Made by a program: the position numbers and the translations under genes. From Jeongeupia wiesaeckerbachi (GTDB lineage Bacteria; Pseudomonadota; Gammaproteobacteria; Burkholderiales; Chitinibacteraceae), in the NCBI RefSeq assembly GCF_050916355.1, contig NZ_CP136946.1, forward strand, positions 2,914,001 through 2,978,000: DNA of 64,000 nucleotides, in the 5' to 3' direction. Below are positions 8,746-17,980 of the stretch, in pieces. A model generated the notes under the pieces. That model did not search any database. It saw nothing but the letters and a program-made list of their open reading frames with translations, and was not told the origin of the DNA. Numbering within the stretch: position 1 is the stretch's first letter; each line of letters starts with the position of its first letter.

Positions 8746-11700
8746 GTGCGTCTTACCCATATCAAACTTGCCGGTTTCAAATCCTTCGTCGACCCGACCA
8801 CCATCCACGTGCCGGGCCAGCTTGTCGCCGTGTGCGGGCCGAACGGTTGCGGCAAGTCGAATGTGATCGATGCAGTGCGCTGGGTGCTGGGTGAATCGTC
8901 GGCCAAGCAATTGCGTGGCGAGTCGATGCAGGATGTGATCTTCAATGGTTCGACCAGCCGCAAGCCGGTCAGTCGGGCCTCGGTCGAGCTGCTGTTCGAC
9001 AACCGCGAAGGGCTGGCGGCCGGACAGTGGTCGAACTATGCCGAAATCTCGATCAAGCGCGTCCTCACCCGCCAGGGGGATTCGGACTACTACATCAACA
9101 ATCTGGCGGTGCGGCGCCGCGACATTACCGACCTGTTTCTCGGGACCGGCGTCGGCAAGGGCGGTTACGCGATCATCGAGCAGGGCATGATCAGCCGCAT
9201 CATCGAGGCCAAGCCCGAGGAGTTGCGGCATTTTCTCGAGGAGGCCGCCGGCGTATCCAAATACAAGGAGCGCCGACGCGAAACCGAATCCCGGCTGGCC
9301 GATACGCGCGACAACCTGGCACGCCTGGACGACATCCGTCGCGAACTGGCGGCACAGGTCGACAAGCTGCGTGAGCAGGCCGAGGCCGCTGGCGAATACC
9401 AGCGTCTGCAGGGGTTGATCACCGAAAAGCAGCAGTTGCTGGCCTTGCAGCGCAAGCGCGATGCTTCGGCCGAGCTGGATCAGGTCCGTGTGTCGATTGC
9501 CGCCGCGCAGACGGCGCTGGACGCGAAGCTGGCGGCGCTGCGCGCGCACGAAGCCGAGATCGAGGCGCTGCGCGAGCATCACGCGGGGGCAACCGGCAGT
9601 GTGCACGAAGCGCAGGTGGCGTTGTTCGACGCAAATGCCGTGGTGGCGCGTTTCGAGCAGCAACTGCTGCACGTCCGGCAGACACGTGAACGGCTGCAGC
9701 AGCAGCTCACGCTCAGTAATGACGAACTGGCCGGGATCGCGTTGCAGCGCGCAAGCTGCGACGACGAGGTCTCGCTGTGGCAGCTCAAGCGCGATGATGC
9801 CTTGCTCGCCGTCGAAGAGGCTGCCATCGGCTTTGACGAGGAAGTGCAGCGCCAGCCTGCGCTGGAAGCCGCATTGCGCGAACAGGATTTCGCCTTGCAG
9901 AAGCTGCGCGATGCGCAGGCGGTGGCCCAGTCGTCACAGCAGCTGGCGCGGCAACAGTTGCAGCAGGCGGAGAGGGTGGCTGCGACGCTGGCTGCGCGCA
10001 AAGTCCGGCTGGATGCCGATTTGGCGAGTGCGGTCGGTGACGATGCTGCCGAGATAGCGGCGCTGCGCAATGAGGTCGATACCCTTCGTGCCGGTATCGA
10101 AGACCGTATGCTGGCGGTCGAATTGCAGGATGAAATGCATGAGCGCGAGCGAGCCGAGCTGGCCGAGCAGCAAGCTGAGCGCGAGCGGCTGGCATTGGCA
10201 CGCGCCGATGCCGTGGCGCGGATGGCGGCGCTCGAGGTCCAACCGTCCAATGACGACGCAGCGCTAGCAAGCTGGCTCGATCAGCATGGCTTGCGCGACG
10301 TGCCGACATTGTTGTCGCAGCTTGATGTCGATCCGGAGTGGGCCACCGCGTTCGAAGCGGTGCTCGGCGGCGCATTGAATGCCCGGATTGCTGACGCTCT
10401 GCCGATGGACGCTGCGCCAGTGGCTTTGTCGGTACTGGGGCGCGTGGATGCCGTATCTCAATCTGGATCGTCGAACGATTGGGTGCCGTTGGTGGCGATG
10501 GCCCAAGTGCGCGACGCCGGGTTGAAGGCGTCGCTTGATATGTTGCTGTGTGGCGTGTACTGCGCCGATTCGTTCGCGCTGGCGCTCGCCGGGCGGCGGC
10601 GGCTGCCGCCGGGGGCGCGGCTGGTCACGCCGGAAGGGCATGTCGTCACGCCGGTATCGGTGCACTATTTTGCCGCCACGGGCGACGGGCAAGGGGCGGT
10701 ACATCGCAAACTGGCGCGGAAGGCCGCGGCTGATGCGCTGGCTGTGCTGATGCCCGAACTGGATGCAGTGCAGGCGGAGATCGAAGCTGCGACGCCGCGG
10801 GTTGCTGATCGCGAAGCGACATTGCGCTCGCTGCGTCAGCAGCAACTGGATGTGGCGCAGCATCTTGCCGGCCTGGAGCGGGCCTTGGCTGCGCGCGAGG
10901 CCGACGCGCTGGCTGTCCGGCTGCGCCGGGAAGCGTCGTCCGACGCGCTTGCCGAGCTGCTTGTGCTGGTCGATGAAAATAACGCGGAGCGTCAGTCGGC
11001 GGCGCAGGCGCTGGCCAATGCAGATGCCGCTGCCTTGCCGCTGACGGCTGCGCTTGAGCAGGCGCGGCAGTCGCGTGCGACGGCCGATGCAGCACTCGCG
11101 ACGCAACGCGAGCGGCTGCGCCAGACCGAACGCCAATTGCAGGCCGACCGCTTTGCCGCGCAGAGTGCTCGCGATCGCCTAAACGAGCTGGCGCGGCGAT
11201 CGGCAGCGTTGACCTCGCAGGCGCTGCTGCTCGGCGAGCGGCTTGCCGCGCAGCAGCGCGAGCTGGAGGCAGTCGCTGAGGCCGTGCTGGACGACGATGT
11301 GCAGCAGGCCATCGATCGGCGTATCGATGCGGAGCGGCGGCTGGCCGAGGTGCGGGATGCGTTGAATGGCATTGCCCACACGCAACGGGAGCGCGAGGCC
11401 GATAGGCACACGATCGAGCAGGGGCTGGAGCCGGCCCGCGACGCGCTGTCAGCGCTCAAGCTCAAGGAGCAGGAGGCACGTCTGACGTTCGAGCGCTACG
11501 CCGATGAGCTGGTCGAGGCCGGTGCCGACGAGGTAGCACTGACGTCGCGCCTGGGGGCGGGCATCAAGGCATCGTCGCTGCTGAGCGAAATCGGCCGGCT
11601 GAGCCAGGCCTTGAATGCCTTGGGTGCGGTCAATCTGGCTGCGCTGCTCGAGTTGCAGGAGGCGCAAACGCGCGCCAACTATCTCGACGCGCAATCCACC

Positions 11701-12246
11701 GATTTGTTATCGGCCACCGAAACGCTGGAATCGGCGATCCGCCGAATCGACCGGGAAACCCGAGCATTGCTGCAATCGACGTACGACACGGTCAATACCA
11801 ATTTGCAGGCGCTGTTTCCGGCACTGTTCGGTGGCGGGCATGCCGAACTGCATTTGACCGGCGACGAAATTCTCGATGCCGGCTTACAAATCATGGCGCA
11901 GCCGCCCGGAAAAAAGAACAGCACCATCCACTTGCTTTCGGGTGGCGAGAAGGCACTGACCGCGCTGAGTCTGGTATTCTCGCTATTCAGTCTGAATCCG
12001 GCGCCGTTTTGCCTGCTGGATGAAGTCGATGCGCCGCTGGACGACGCGAATACCCTGCGTTTCTGCGACCTGGTCAAAAAAATGGCCGAGCGAACGCAAT
12101 TCCTCTATATCAGTCACAACAGGCTGACGATGGAAATGGCCGAGCAGTTGATCGGCGTGACAATGCAGGAGCAGGGCGTGTCGCGGGTTGTCGCCGTGGA
12201 TATTCAGCAGGCGCTGACCATGCGGGATACGGCGCTTGCGGTGTGA
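8746..12246 (+). CDS. smc: chromosome segregation protein SMC
   Basis: The 1166-residue length is normal for bacterial SMC. The N terminus RLTHIKLAGFKSFVD leads into Walker A GPNGCGKSN (about 31-39). Long Glu/Gln/Ala/Arg-rich coiled coils flank a hinge at about 500-640. The C-terminal head has the signature LLSGGEKALTALSL and Walker B FCLLDEVDAPLDDAN. SMC dimers with ScpA/ScpB load at parS sites and extrude DNA loops to organise and segregate the chromosome. The GTG start at 8746 has AGGAG 12 nt upstream and matches the family N terminus. zipA follows 108 nt later. Confidence 0.97.
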   Translation: MRLTHIKLAGFKSFVDPTTIHVPGQLVAVCGPNGCGKSNVIDAVRWVLGESSAKQLRGESMQDVIFNGSTSRKPVSRASVELLFDNREGLAAGQWSNYAEISIKRVLTRQGDSDYYINNLAVRRRDITDLFLGTGVGKGGYAIIEQGMISRIIEAKPEELRHFLEEAAGVSKYKERRRETESRLADTRDNLARLDDIRRELAAQVDKLREQAEAAGEYQRLQGLITEKQQLLALQRKRDASAELDQVRVSIAAAQTALDAKLAALRAHEAEIEALREHHAGATGSVHEAQVALFDANAVVARFEQQLLHVRQTRERLQQQLTLSNDELAGIALQRASCDDEVSLWQLKRDDALLAVEEAAIGFDEEVQRQPALEAALREQDFALQKLRDAQAVAQSSQQLARQQLQQAERVAATLAARKVRLDADLASAVGDDAAEIAALRNEVDTLRAGIEDRMLAVELQDEMHERERAELAEQQAERERLALARADAVARMAALEVQPSNDDAALASWLDQHGLRDVPTLLSQLDVDPEWATAFEAVLGGALNARIADALPMDAAPVALSVLGRVDAVSQSGSSNDWVPLVAMAQVRDAGLKASLDMLLCGVYCADSFALALAGRRRLPPGARLVTPEGHVVTPVSVHYFAATGDGQGAVHRKLARKAAADALAVLMPELDAVQAEIEAATPRVADREATLRSLRQQQLDVAQHLAGLERALAAREADALAVRLRREASSDALAELLVLVDENNAERQSAAQALANADAAALPLTAALEQARQSRATADAALATQRERLRQTERQLQADRFAAQSARDRLNELARRSAALTSQALLLGERLAAQQRELEAVAEAVLDDDVQQAIDRRIDAERRLAEVRDALNGIAHTQREREADRHTIEQGLEPARDALSALKLKEQEARLTFERYADELVEAGADEVALTSRLGAGIKASSLLSEIGRLSQALNALGAVNLAALLELQEAQTRANYLDAQSTDLLSATETLESAIRRIDRETRALLQSTYDTVNTNLQALFPALFGGGHAELHLTGDEILDAGLQIMAQPPGKKNSTIHLLSGGEKALTALSLVFSLFSLNPAPFCLLDEVDAPLDDANTLRFCDLVKKMAERTQFLYISHNRLTMEMAEQLIGVTMQEQGVSRVVAVDIQQALTMRDTALAV

Positions 12247-12354
12247 GTCAAGAAAATCGTGCAAAGCGCAAGGTAAACCGTGGGCTTGAATCGCCCGGTT
12301 CAAATTCGGAATAATTCATCCGTCGCCGCTGCGACGGATTACGTGCAGAAGACC

Positions 12355-13515
12355 ATGACAGATTTACAGCTGGGTTCATTGATCGCGGGGGGCGCCATTG
12401 TTGCGGCCGTCTATGCCTTCAACTGGTGGCAAGAACACCGCTACCGCAAGCAGGCGCAGCGCGCCTTCGCGCAGAACCAGCCCGACGTGCTGCTTGAAAC
12501 GCAAAAGAACATGGTTCGCCCGGCTGCCAGTGGCCAGCGGCTTGAACCGATGATCGAGCCGGTGGCTGCACCTGCGGCCGCGCCTGCTCGTCGCGAGCCG
12601 CAGCTTGACGTGCCCGAGGTCGACGTCGACGTCGATCTGCCGTCATTCGACGACATTGCCGAGCCCGTGCGTGCGCCGGAGCCGAAGGTCGCGGTCAAGC
12701 AGGTCGAGCTGCAGGATGTCGAAGTGCTTGCGACCAGTCAGCTCGATGCTTCGCTCGATTTCATCGCCGAAGTGCACGCCGCCGAGCCGGTTCCGGCTGC
12801 CGATGTGCCGCAGTTCCCAGCTTCCAAGCGCGTGATGGTGCTGGGCCTGACCGAAGCCGGGCAGTGGGAAGTCGTCAGTGGCCGCAGCACCAGCCGCTAC
12901 ACCGAACTGCGCGCCGGCCTGCAACTGGCCGACCGTCAGGGTTCGCTGACGCAGGAGCAGCTCAACGCCTTCTGCATGGCTGTGCAGCAGTTTGCCGATG
13001 AGCACGAGGCCGTGGTGACCTTCCCGCAGCGCTCCGGCAAGCTGACCGCCGCCAAGGAACTGGACGAATTTTGCGCGTCGGTCGACGTGCTGATCGGCAT
13101 GAATGTCGTCAGCCAGGGCAGACCGTTCCCGATGGAGCGGGTGCGCGTATTTGCCGAGCAGGCCGGTTTGGCGCGCGGCACCGATGGGCTGTTCCACTAC
13201 CGTAGCGAGTCGGGCAAGGCGCTGTTTTCGCTGGTCAATCAGGATCAGAGCCCGTTCGGCAATACCAGCGACGGACTGACCTTCCTGTTCGATGTGCCGC
13301 GCGTTGCCGGTGGTCTGCCGGTTTTCGATCACCTGAGCGACATTGCCCAGCAACTGGCCAACCTGTTGGCGGGGGATCTGGTCGACGACTCCGGTCGCCC
13401 GCTGGCGCCGGGCAGCATTGCCAACATCCGTCGGCAGTTGACCAATATCTACGCGCAAATGGATGACCGCGGCATTGCGCCGGGGTCGATGGCGGCGCTG
13501 CGCTTGTTCGCCTGA
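12355..13515 (+). CDS. zipA: cell division protein ZipA
   Basis: This 386-residue protein has the ZipA layout. A single N-terminal membrane helix (LGSLIAGGAIVAAVYAFNWW) is followed by a basic stretch, then a Pro/Ala/Glu-rich linker (about 50-165). A C-terminal FtsZ-binding domain (about 190-375) contains VMVLGLTEAGQWEV and GTDGLFHYR. It tethers FtsZ to the inner membrane at the Z ring. The open frame extends upstream to GTG 12280, but ATG 12355 starts directly before the membrane helix as in the family. Its position between smc and ligA is conserved in related bacteria. Confidence 0.92.
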   Translation: MTDLQLGSLIAGGAIVAAVYAFNWWQEHRYRKQAQRAFAQNQPDVLLETQKNMVRPAASGQRLEPMIEPVAAPAAAPARREPQLDVPEVDVDVDLPSFDDIAEPVRAPEPKVAVKQVELQDVEVLATSQLDASLDFIAEVHAAEPVPAADVPQFPASKRVMVLGLTEAGQWEVVSGRSTSRYTELRAGLQLADRQGSLTQEQLNAFCMAVQQFADEHEAVVTFPQRSGKLTAAKELDEFCASVDVLIGMNVVSQGRPFPMERVRVFAEQAGLARGTDGLFHYRSESGKALFSLVNQDQSPFGNTSDGLTFLFDVPRVAGGLPVFDHLSDIAQQLANLLAGDLVDDSGRPLAPGSIANIRRQLTNIYAQMDDRGIAPGSMAALRLFA

Positions 13516-13539
13516 TCCATTTTTTTGATGATGCCAAGG

Positions 13540-13565
13540 CGCCGCTGTCCGACAGCGGCGTTTTT
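13540..13565 (+). terminator. intrinsic terminator between zipA and ligA
   Basis: A perfect 9-bp stem CGCCGCTGT-CCG-ACAGCGGCG is followed by TTTTT. It lies 18 nt before the ligA start, so ligA expression must come from read-through or from a promoter overlapping the hairpin. Confidence 0.85.
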
Positions 13566-13583
13566 CGTTCAGGACCAGACATC

Positions 13584-15980
13584 ATGACTGCTTCCGATCC
13601 CGTTTCCCGTGCTGCTGAACTTCGCGCACTGTTGCATCGCTACGGTCACGAGTATTACGTGCTTGATGCGCCGAGCGTGCCCGATGGCGAATACGACCGC
13701 CTGTTCCGCGAGCTTGAAGCCATTGAGGCTGCGCATCCGGCGCTGAAGTCGACCGATTCGCCGACGCAGCGTGTCGGCGGCAAGCCCTTGCCACAATTCC
13801 AGCCGGTGCCGCACGCCGTGCCGATGCTGTCGATCCGTACCGAGACCGACGTGACCGCGCAAGGGGCGTTGGCGTTCGACGCCAGCGTGCGCAAGGAGCT
13901 GGCGCTGACCGAGGCCGATGCGCCGGTCGACTACGCGGCCGAGCTGAAGTTCGACGGCTTGGCGATCAGTCTGCGCTACGAGGGTGGCGTGCTGGTCCGT
14001 GCCGCGACGCGGGGCGATGGCGTGACCGGTGAGGATGTAACGCAGAACATCCGTACCGTCGGGCAGATCCCGCTACGCTTGTTTGGCAATGCACCACCGC
14101 TGCTCGAGGTGCGTGGCGAGGTCTATATGCGTCGGGACGACTTTGACGCCATGAACGAGAAACAGCTTGCTGCGGGCGCCAAGACCTTCGTGAACCCGCG
14201 CAATGCGGCGGCCGGCGCGGTGCGCCAGCTCGATCCTGCGATCGCAGCGACGCGGCCCTTGTCGTTCTTTGCTTACGGTGTTGGCGAAGTGTCGGGCTGG
14301 GAGGGGGCGCCAGCGGCGCATTCGGCGCTGCTCGATGCGTTGGCAGGCTTCGGCCTGCCGGTCTGTGCCGAGCGGGTTCGTACGCAAGGCGGCGCCGGAT
14401 TGGCTGCGTTCCACGACCGGGTGGCCGGACTGCGGGCGGCGCTACCGTTCGATATCGATGGTGTGGTCTACAAGGTCGATGCGCTGGCGTTGCAGCAGGA
14501 GCTGGGCTTCCGCAGTCGCGAGCCGCGCTGGGCGGTTGCGCACAAGTTCCCGGCTCAGGAAATGCTGACGACGGTCGAGGCAATCGATGTGCAGGTCGGC
14601 CGGACCGGGGCGATCACGCCGGTGGCACGGCTGCAGCCGGTCTTTGTCGGTGGCGTTACCGTCACCAATGCCACGCTGCACAATGAAGATGAGGTGCGCC
14701 GCAAGGACGTGCGCGTTGGCGATACGGTGATCGTCCGTCGCGCCGGCGATGTGATTCCCGAAGTGGTGGGCGTGGTGCTCGAACGGCGGCCGATGGTCGA
14801 CGAGGCGGGTGGTGACCTGTTTTCGCCAGTGCAGCGGCCGCAATACGCGCCGTTCGAATTGCCGAAAGCGTGTCCGGTCTGCGGCTCGCACGTGGTGCGC
14901 GAAGAGGGCGAGACGATTGCTCGCTGCTCTGGCGGGCTGTTTTGCTCGGCCCAGCGCAAAGAGGCGATCCGGCACTTTGCCGGGCGACGGATGATGGACA
15001 TTGAGGGCCTTGGCGAGCGCTATATCGACAATCTGGTCGATCTCGACTACGTCCACGGCATTGCCGATCTGTACCGGCTGACCCTGGCCGATTTGCTGGA
15101 AATGAAGCAGCGTGCCGACGAGCGCGATGGCATGGTGCCGGAAACCGTCAAGGCGGGGCAGGTGGCCAGCAAGTGGGCCGAAAACCTGATCGACGGCATC
15201 GCCGCGAGCAAGCGTCCGCCGTTGGCGCGCTTGCTGTTTGCGCTCGGTATCCGCCACGTCGGTGAGTCGACGGCCAAAACGCTGGCCGATTGGTTTGGCG
15301 ATCTGGCGCTGATCCGTCAGGCGCCGGCGCCGCTGTTGCGGGTGCTGCCCGACGTCGGGGCGACGGTCGCCGATTCGATCGCCGATTTCTTTGCCGAGCC
15401 GAAAAACCAGCAGGCGCTCGATGCGCTGCTGGCTGCCGGCGTTGCGCCGGCCGATACGCATGCGCCGAGCGCGGCGTGGCGCGACAAACTGGCGCCGGCC
15501 GAACTGTACGCGGCGCTCGGCGTGGCAAAGCTCACACCGGTGCGCGCGCGCCAGCTTGCCGAAGTGGCGCCTTCGCCGCAGGCCTTGATTGACCTTGATG
15601 AGTCGACGCTGTCCGGGTTGCCTGCCGATGTGCGTGCGTCGCTGTTGGCATGGCTGGCGAATGCGGAGAACGGTGCAATGCTGAGGGCGCTGGGTGCACA
15701 GCGTGACGCCTTGCTGGAGTCGCTGCCGGCTGATCTGGCGCCGCAGGGGGTGTTGTCCGGTAAAACGCTGGTGCTGACTGGGGCGTTGCCGTCGCTGACG
15801 CGCGACGAGGCGCAGGCCATGATCGAAGCTGCCGGTGGCAAGGTGTCGGGCAGTGTGTCGAAGAAAACCGACTATGTCGTCGCTGGCGAGGCTGCGGGGT
15901 CGAAGCTGGCCAAGGCGGAGTCGCTCAGCGTGGCGGTGCTGGATGAGCAGGGTTTGCGTGCGTTGCTGGGTGGCGTTTAG
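13584..15980 (+). CDS. ligA: NAD-dependent DNA ligase
   Basis: This 798-residue enzyme seals nicks using NAD+ in replication and repair. Domain order is Ia (YHxxD-type HEYYVLDAPSVPDGEYD at about 22-38), adenylation with the lysine nucleophile in ELKFDG (Lys122) and an OB fold. A four-cysteine zinc finger (CPVCGSH then CSGGLFC), helix-hairpin-helix repeats (ALGIRHVGESTAKTLADWF) and a C-terminal BRCT domain (SGKTLVLTGALPSLTRDEA) follow. It is longer than the E. coli protein (671 aa) because of insertions in the HhH part, as often seen in betaproteobacteria. The ATG is 18 nt after a terminator hairpin. Confidence 0.97.
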   Translation: MTASDPVSRAAELRALLHRYGHEYYVLDAPSVPDGEYDRLFRELEAIEAAHPALKSTDSPTQRVGGKPLPQFQPVPHAVPMLSIRTETDVTAQGALAFDASVRKELALTEADAPVDYAAELKFDGLAISLRYEGGVLVRAATRGDGVTGEDVTQNIRTVGQIPLRLFGNAPPLLEVRGEVYMRRDDFDAMNEKQLAAGAKTFVNPRNAAAGAVRQLDPAIAATRPLSFFAYGVGEVSGWEGAPAAHSALLDALAGFGLPVCAERVRTQGGAGLAAFHDRVAGLRAALPFDIDGVVYKVDALALQQELGFRSREPRWAVAHKFPAQEMLTTVEAIDVQVGRTGAITPVARLQPVFVGGVTVTNATLHNEDEVRRKDVRVGDTVIVRRAGDVIPEVVGVVLERRPMVDEAGGDLFSPVQRPQYAPFELPKACPVCGSHVVREEGETIARCSGGLFCSAQRKEAIRHFAGRRMMDIEGLGERYIDNLVDLDYVHGIADLYRLTLADLLEMKQRADERDGMVPETVKAGQVASKWAENLIDGIAASKRPPLARLLFALGIRHVGESTAKTLADWFGDLALIRQAPAPLLRVLPDVGATVADSIADFFAEPKNQQALDALLAAGVAPADTHAPSAAWRDKLAPAELYAALGVAKLTPVRARQLAEVAPSPQALIDLDESTLSGLPADVRASLLAWLANAENGAMLRALGAQRDALLESLPADLAPQGVLSGKTLVLTGALPSLTRDEAQAMIEAAGGKVSGSVSKKTDYVVAGEAAGSKLAKAESLSVAVLDEQGLRALLGGV

Positions 15981-16024
15981 TTTTTTGAACGAGTGATGGA
16001 TGATTGTTGGGCTTGCGTTGTTGG

Positions 16025-16041
16025 TTTAATTTGTTGAACAA
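16025..16041 (+). promoter_or_regulatory. candidate -10 box and palindromic operator before the HTH-galU frame
   Basis: TTTAAT (16025-16030) resembles a -10 box and abuts the odd-centred palindrome TTGTT-G-AACAA (16031-16041). The palindrome ends 7 nt before the HTH start codon, where a self-repressing Cro-like protein would be expected to bind. No clear -35 box is seen. This is inference from position and symmetry. Confidence 0.4.
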
Positions 16042-16048
16042 TGACTGA

Positions 16049-16237
16049 ATGCGTAAATCTGAAGCACTTCGCCTTTTCGGAACCCAGAGCCGGCTTGCCG
16101 ACGCGCTGGGTTTGGGGCGTTCTGCCGTGTCCCAATGGCCGGATGAACTCGGCCAGCGCCAGTCCGACCAGGTGATGGGGGCTGCGCTGCGGCTCGGATT
16201 GCTGGCGCCAGAGAACAATCACAAAGGAGCAACTTCA
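16049..16237 (+). CDS. Cro-like helix-turn-helix segment, continuous in frame with galU
   Basis: From ATG 16049, immediately preceded by an in-frame TGA, 63 codons encode a small Cro/CI-type DNA-binding domain. The core is ALRLFGTQSRLADALGLGRS followed by AVSQWP, and the recognition helix is around GRSAVSQW. Such Cro-like proteins normally stop after about 60 residues. Here no stop codon follows: the frame runs directly into GalU at 16238, so ribosomes starting at 16049 would make a 355-residue HTH-GalU fusion. There is no evident Shine-Dalgarno sequence for this start. It may be a genuine fusion, a dual-start gene, or a relic whose stop was lost. Coordinates cover only the part before the GalU start. 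Confidence 0.6.
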
Positions 16238-17116
16238 ATGCAGAAAATCCGCAAGGCCGTCTTCCCGGTGGCCGGTATGGGGACTCGTTTCCTGCCCGCC
16301 ACCAAGGCCAGCCCGAAGGAGATGATGCCGGTCGTTGACAAGCCGCTGATCCAGTATGCCGTTGAAGAGGCGCTTGACGCCGGCATTACCGAGATGGTGT
16401 TCATCACTGGTCGCAACAAGCGCAATATCGAAGATCATTTCGATAAGGCGTACGAGCTCGAGAGCGAGCTTGAGGCCAAGGGCAAGCAGAAGTTGCTCGA
16501 TATCGTCCAGTCGATCATTCCAAAATCGGTAACGTGCATCTACATCCGCCAACCGGAGGCTCTGGGACTTGGTCATGCGGTGCTGTGCGCCGAGCCGGTG
16601 GTTGGGGACGAGCCGTTCGCGGTCATTCTTGCCGACGACCTGATCGATGGTGGCGCAACGTCCGAAATGGCGCGCATGGTCGAGGTGTTCGGTGATACCC
16701 ATTGCGCCGTGCTCGGCGTCGAGGAAGTGCCGCGCGAAGAAACCAGCTCGTACGGCATCGTCGCCGTCGACGACAGCAACGGTCGCCTGCGCATCAACAA
16801 TATCGTGGAAAAGCCGAGGCCCGAAGAGGCGCCGTCGACGCTGGCCGTCGTTGGTCGTTACATCCTGACGCCGCGAATTTTCCATCACCTGCAGCACGTG
16901 CAGCCGGGCAAGGGTGGCGAAATCCAGCTGACCGACGGGATCTTCGCGCTGATGCAGGAGCAGCACATCCTCGCGCACAAGCTCAAGGGGACGCGCTACG
17001 ACTGTGGCTCCAAGCTCGGTTACCTGAAGGCGACGCTCGCCTACGGTCTGAAGCACCCGGAGGTCGGTGGCGAATTTGCCGAGTATCTGAGCCGCTTCAC
17101 GCTACCCAAGGTTTAA
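16238..17116 (+). CDS. galU: UTP-glucose-1-phosphate uridylyltransferase
   Basis: This 292-residue enzyme makes UDP-glucose from UTP and glucose 1-phosphate, feeding LPS core, trehalose and UDP-glucuronate synthesis (the ugd gene is at 41.4 kb). Visible motifs are the nucleotide-binding loop VFPVAGMGTRFLPATKASPK, then EMMPVVDKPLIQYAVEEA and the GLGHAVLCAEP and LADDLID segments. The ATG at 16238 has a strong AAGGAG 9 nt upstream and matches the family N terminus. The frame is open upstream into a Cro-like HTH segment from 16049. A strong terminator follows. Confidence 0.95.
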   Translation: MQKIRKAVFPVAGMGTRFLPATKASPKEMMPVVDKPLIQYAVEEALDAGITEMVFITGRNKRNIEDHFDKAYELESELEAKGKQKLLDIVQSIIPKSVTCIYIRQPEALGLGHAVLCAEPVVGDEPFAVILADDLIDGGATSEMARMVEVFGDTHCAVLGVEEVPREETSSYGIVAVDDSNGRLRINNIVEKPRPEEAPSTLAVVGRYILTPRIFHHLQHVQPGKGGEIQLTDGIFALMQEQHILAHKLKGTRYDCGSKLGYLKATLAYGLKHPEVGGEFAEYLSRFTLPKV

Positions 17117-17144
17117 CGCCAGGTGTGGTAAGCAAGCGCAAAAG

Positions 17145-17175
17145 ACAGGGCGGCCCACGGGTCGCCTTGTTTTTT
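17145..17175 (+). terminator. intrinsic terminator after galU
   Basis: An 11-bp stem (ACAGGGCGGCC / GGTCGCCTTGT, two G-U pairs on the transcript) has a 4-nt loop and runs into TTTTTT. It sits 28 nt after the galU stop. Confidence 0.9.
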
Positions 17176-17243
17176 CATGCTCGCCAGCGAGTGCATATGA
17201 TTGAAGCACCGGCGCCGTTTCGCTGCGCCGGCGAGGGGCGATC

Positions 17244-17972
17244 ATGCTGGCCATTCTCGGCGGTGCCGGTGCAACCTGGTTGTCGGGTCTTGAGGTGTCT
17301 CGTCGTCTGGTGGTGCGGACGCCGTATGGCGAGCCGTCTGGCCCGCTGGTGTTCGGCGTACTTGGCGAGCAGCCTGTGGTCTTCCTGGCGCGCCACGGTT
17401 ATGGCCACACGATTCCGCCGCATCGCATCAACTATCGCGCCAACATCTGGGCACTGGCCGAGCAGGGGGTGACGGGCATCGTTGCCCTGGCATCGGTGGG
17501 GGGCATCAAACCTCAGCTTCGCCCGGGGGCGCTGGTGTTGCCGGACCAGCTGATTGACTACACCTGGGGGCGACAGCACACGTTTTTCGATGGTGGCGAT
17601 CAGGCGGTCACTCATGTCGACTTTACCGAGCCGTACGACGAGTTGCTCTGCAAAGCCCTCTTGCAGGCAGCGAAGCGGGGGCGGATTGCGTTGATCAACG
17701 GCGGTGTTTACGCCTGCACGCAAGGGCCGCGGCTGGAAACGGCGGCCGAGGTGCGCAGGGTGCAGCGCGATGGGGCCGATATGGTCGGCATGACGGCCAT
17801 GCCCGAGGCGGCGCTGGCCCGGGAGTGTGGCGTGCCCTACGCCATGCTGGCGGTTGTCGCGAACCGTGCTGCGGGTCTGGCCGAGAGCGTGGACAGCGTC
17901 AATCGGGTCGACGCGGCGCAAGTGCTCGCACTCGGCATGGCATCGGCTGAAATGCTGCTAAAAAATATGTGA
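17244..17972 (+). CDS. S-methyl-5'-thioinosine phosphorylase (MTAP/PNP family)
   Basis: This 242-residue protein belongs to the trimeric MTA/purine nucleoside phosphorylase family, which splits nucleosides with phosphate. It carries the ARHGYGHTIPPHRINYRAN phosphate and ribose motif and the ALASVGGIKPQLRPGALVLP substrate region. The active-site segment GPRLETAAEV and DMVGMTAMPEAALA follow. Shortness and motif wording resemble the Pseudomonas methylthioinosine phosphorylase of polyamine-linked methionine salvage. Specificity for MTI over MTA cannot be proved by eye. It sits between the galU terminator and the flagellin promoter. Confidence 0.82.
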   Translation: MLAILGGAGATWLSGLEVSRRLVVRTPYGEPSGPLVFGVLGEQPVVFLARHGYGHTIPPHRINYRANIWALAEQGVTGIVALASVGGIKPQLRPGALVLPDQLIDYTWGRQHTFFDGGDQAVTHVDFTEPYDELLCKALLQAAKRGRIALINGGVYACTQGPRLETAAEVRRVQRDGADMVGMTAMPEAALARECGVPYAMLAVVANRAAGLAESVDSVNRVDAAQVLALGMASAEMLLKNM

Positions 17973-17980
17973 GCATTCCC

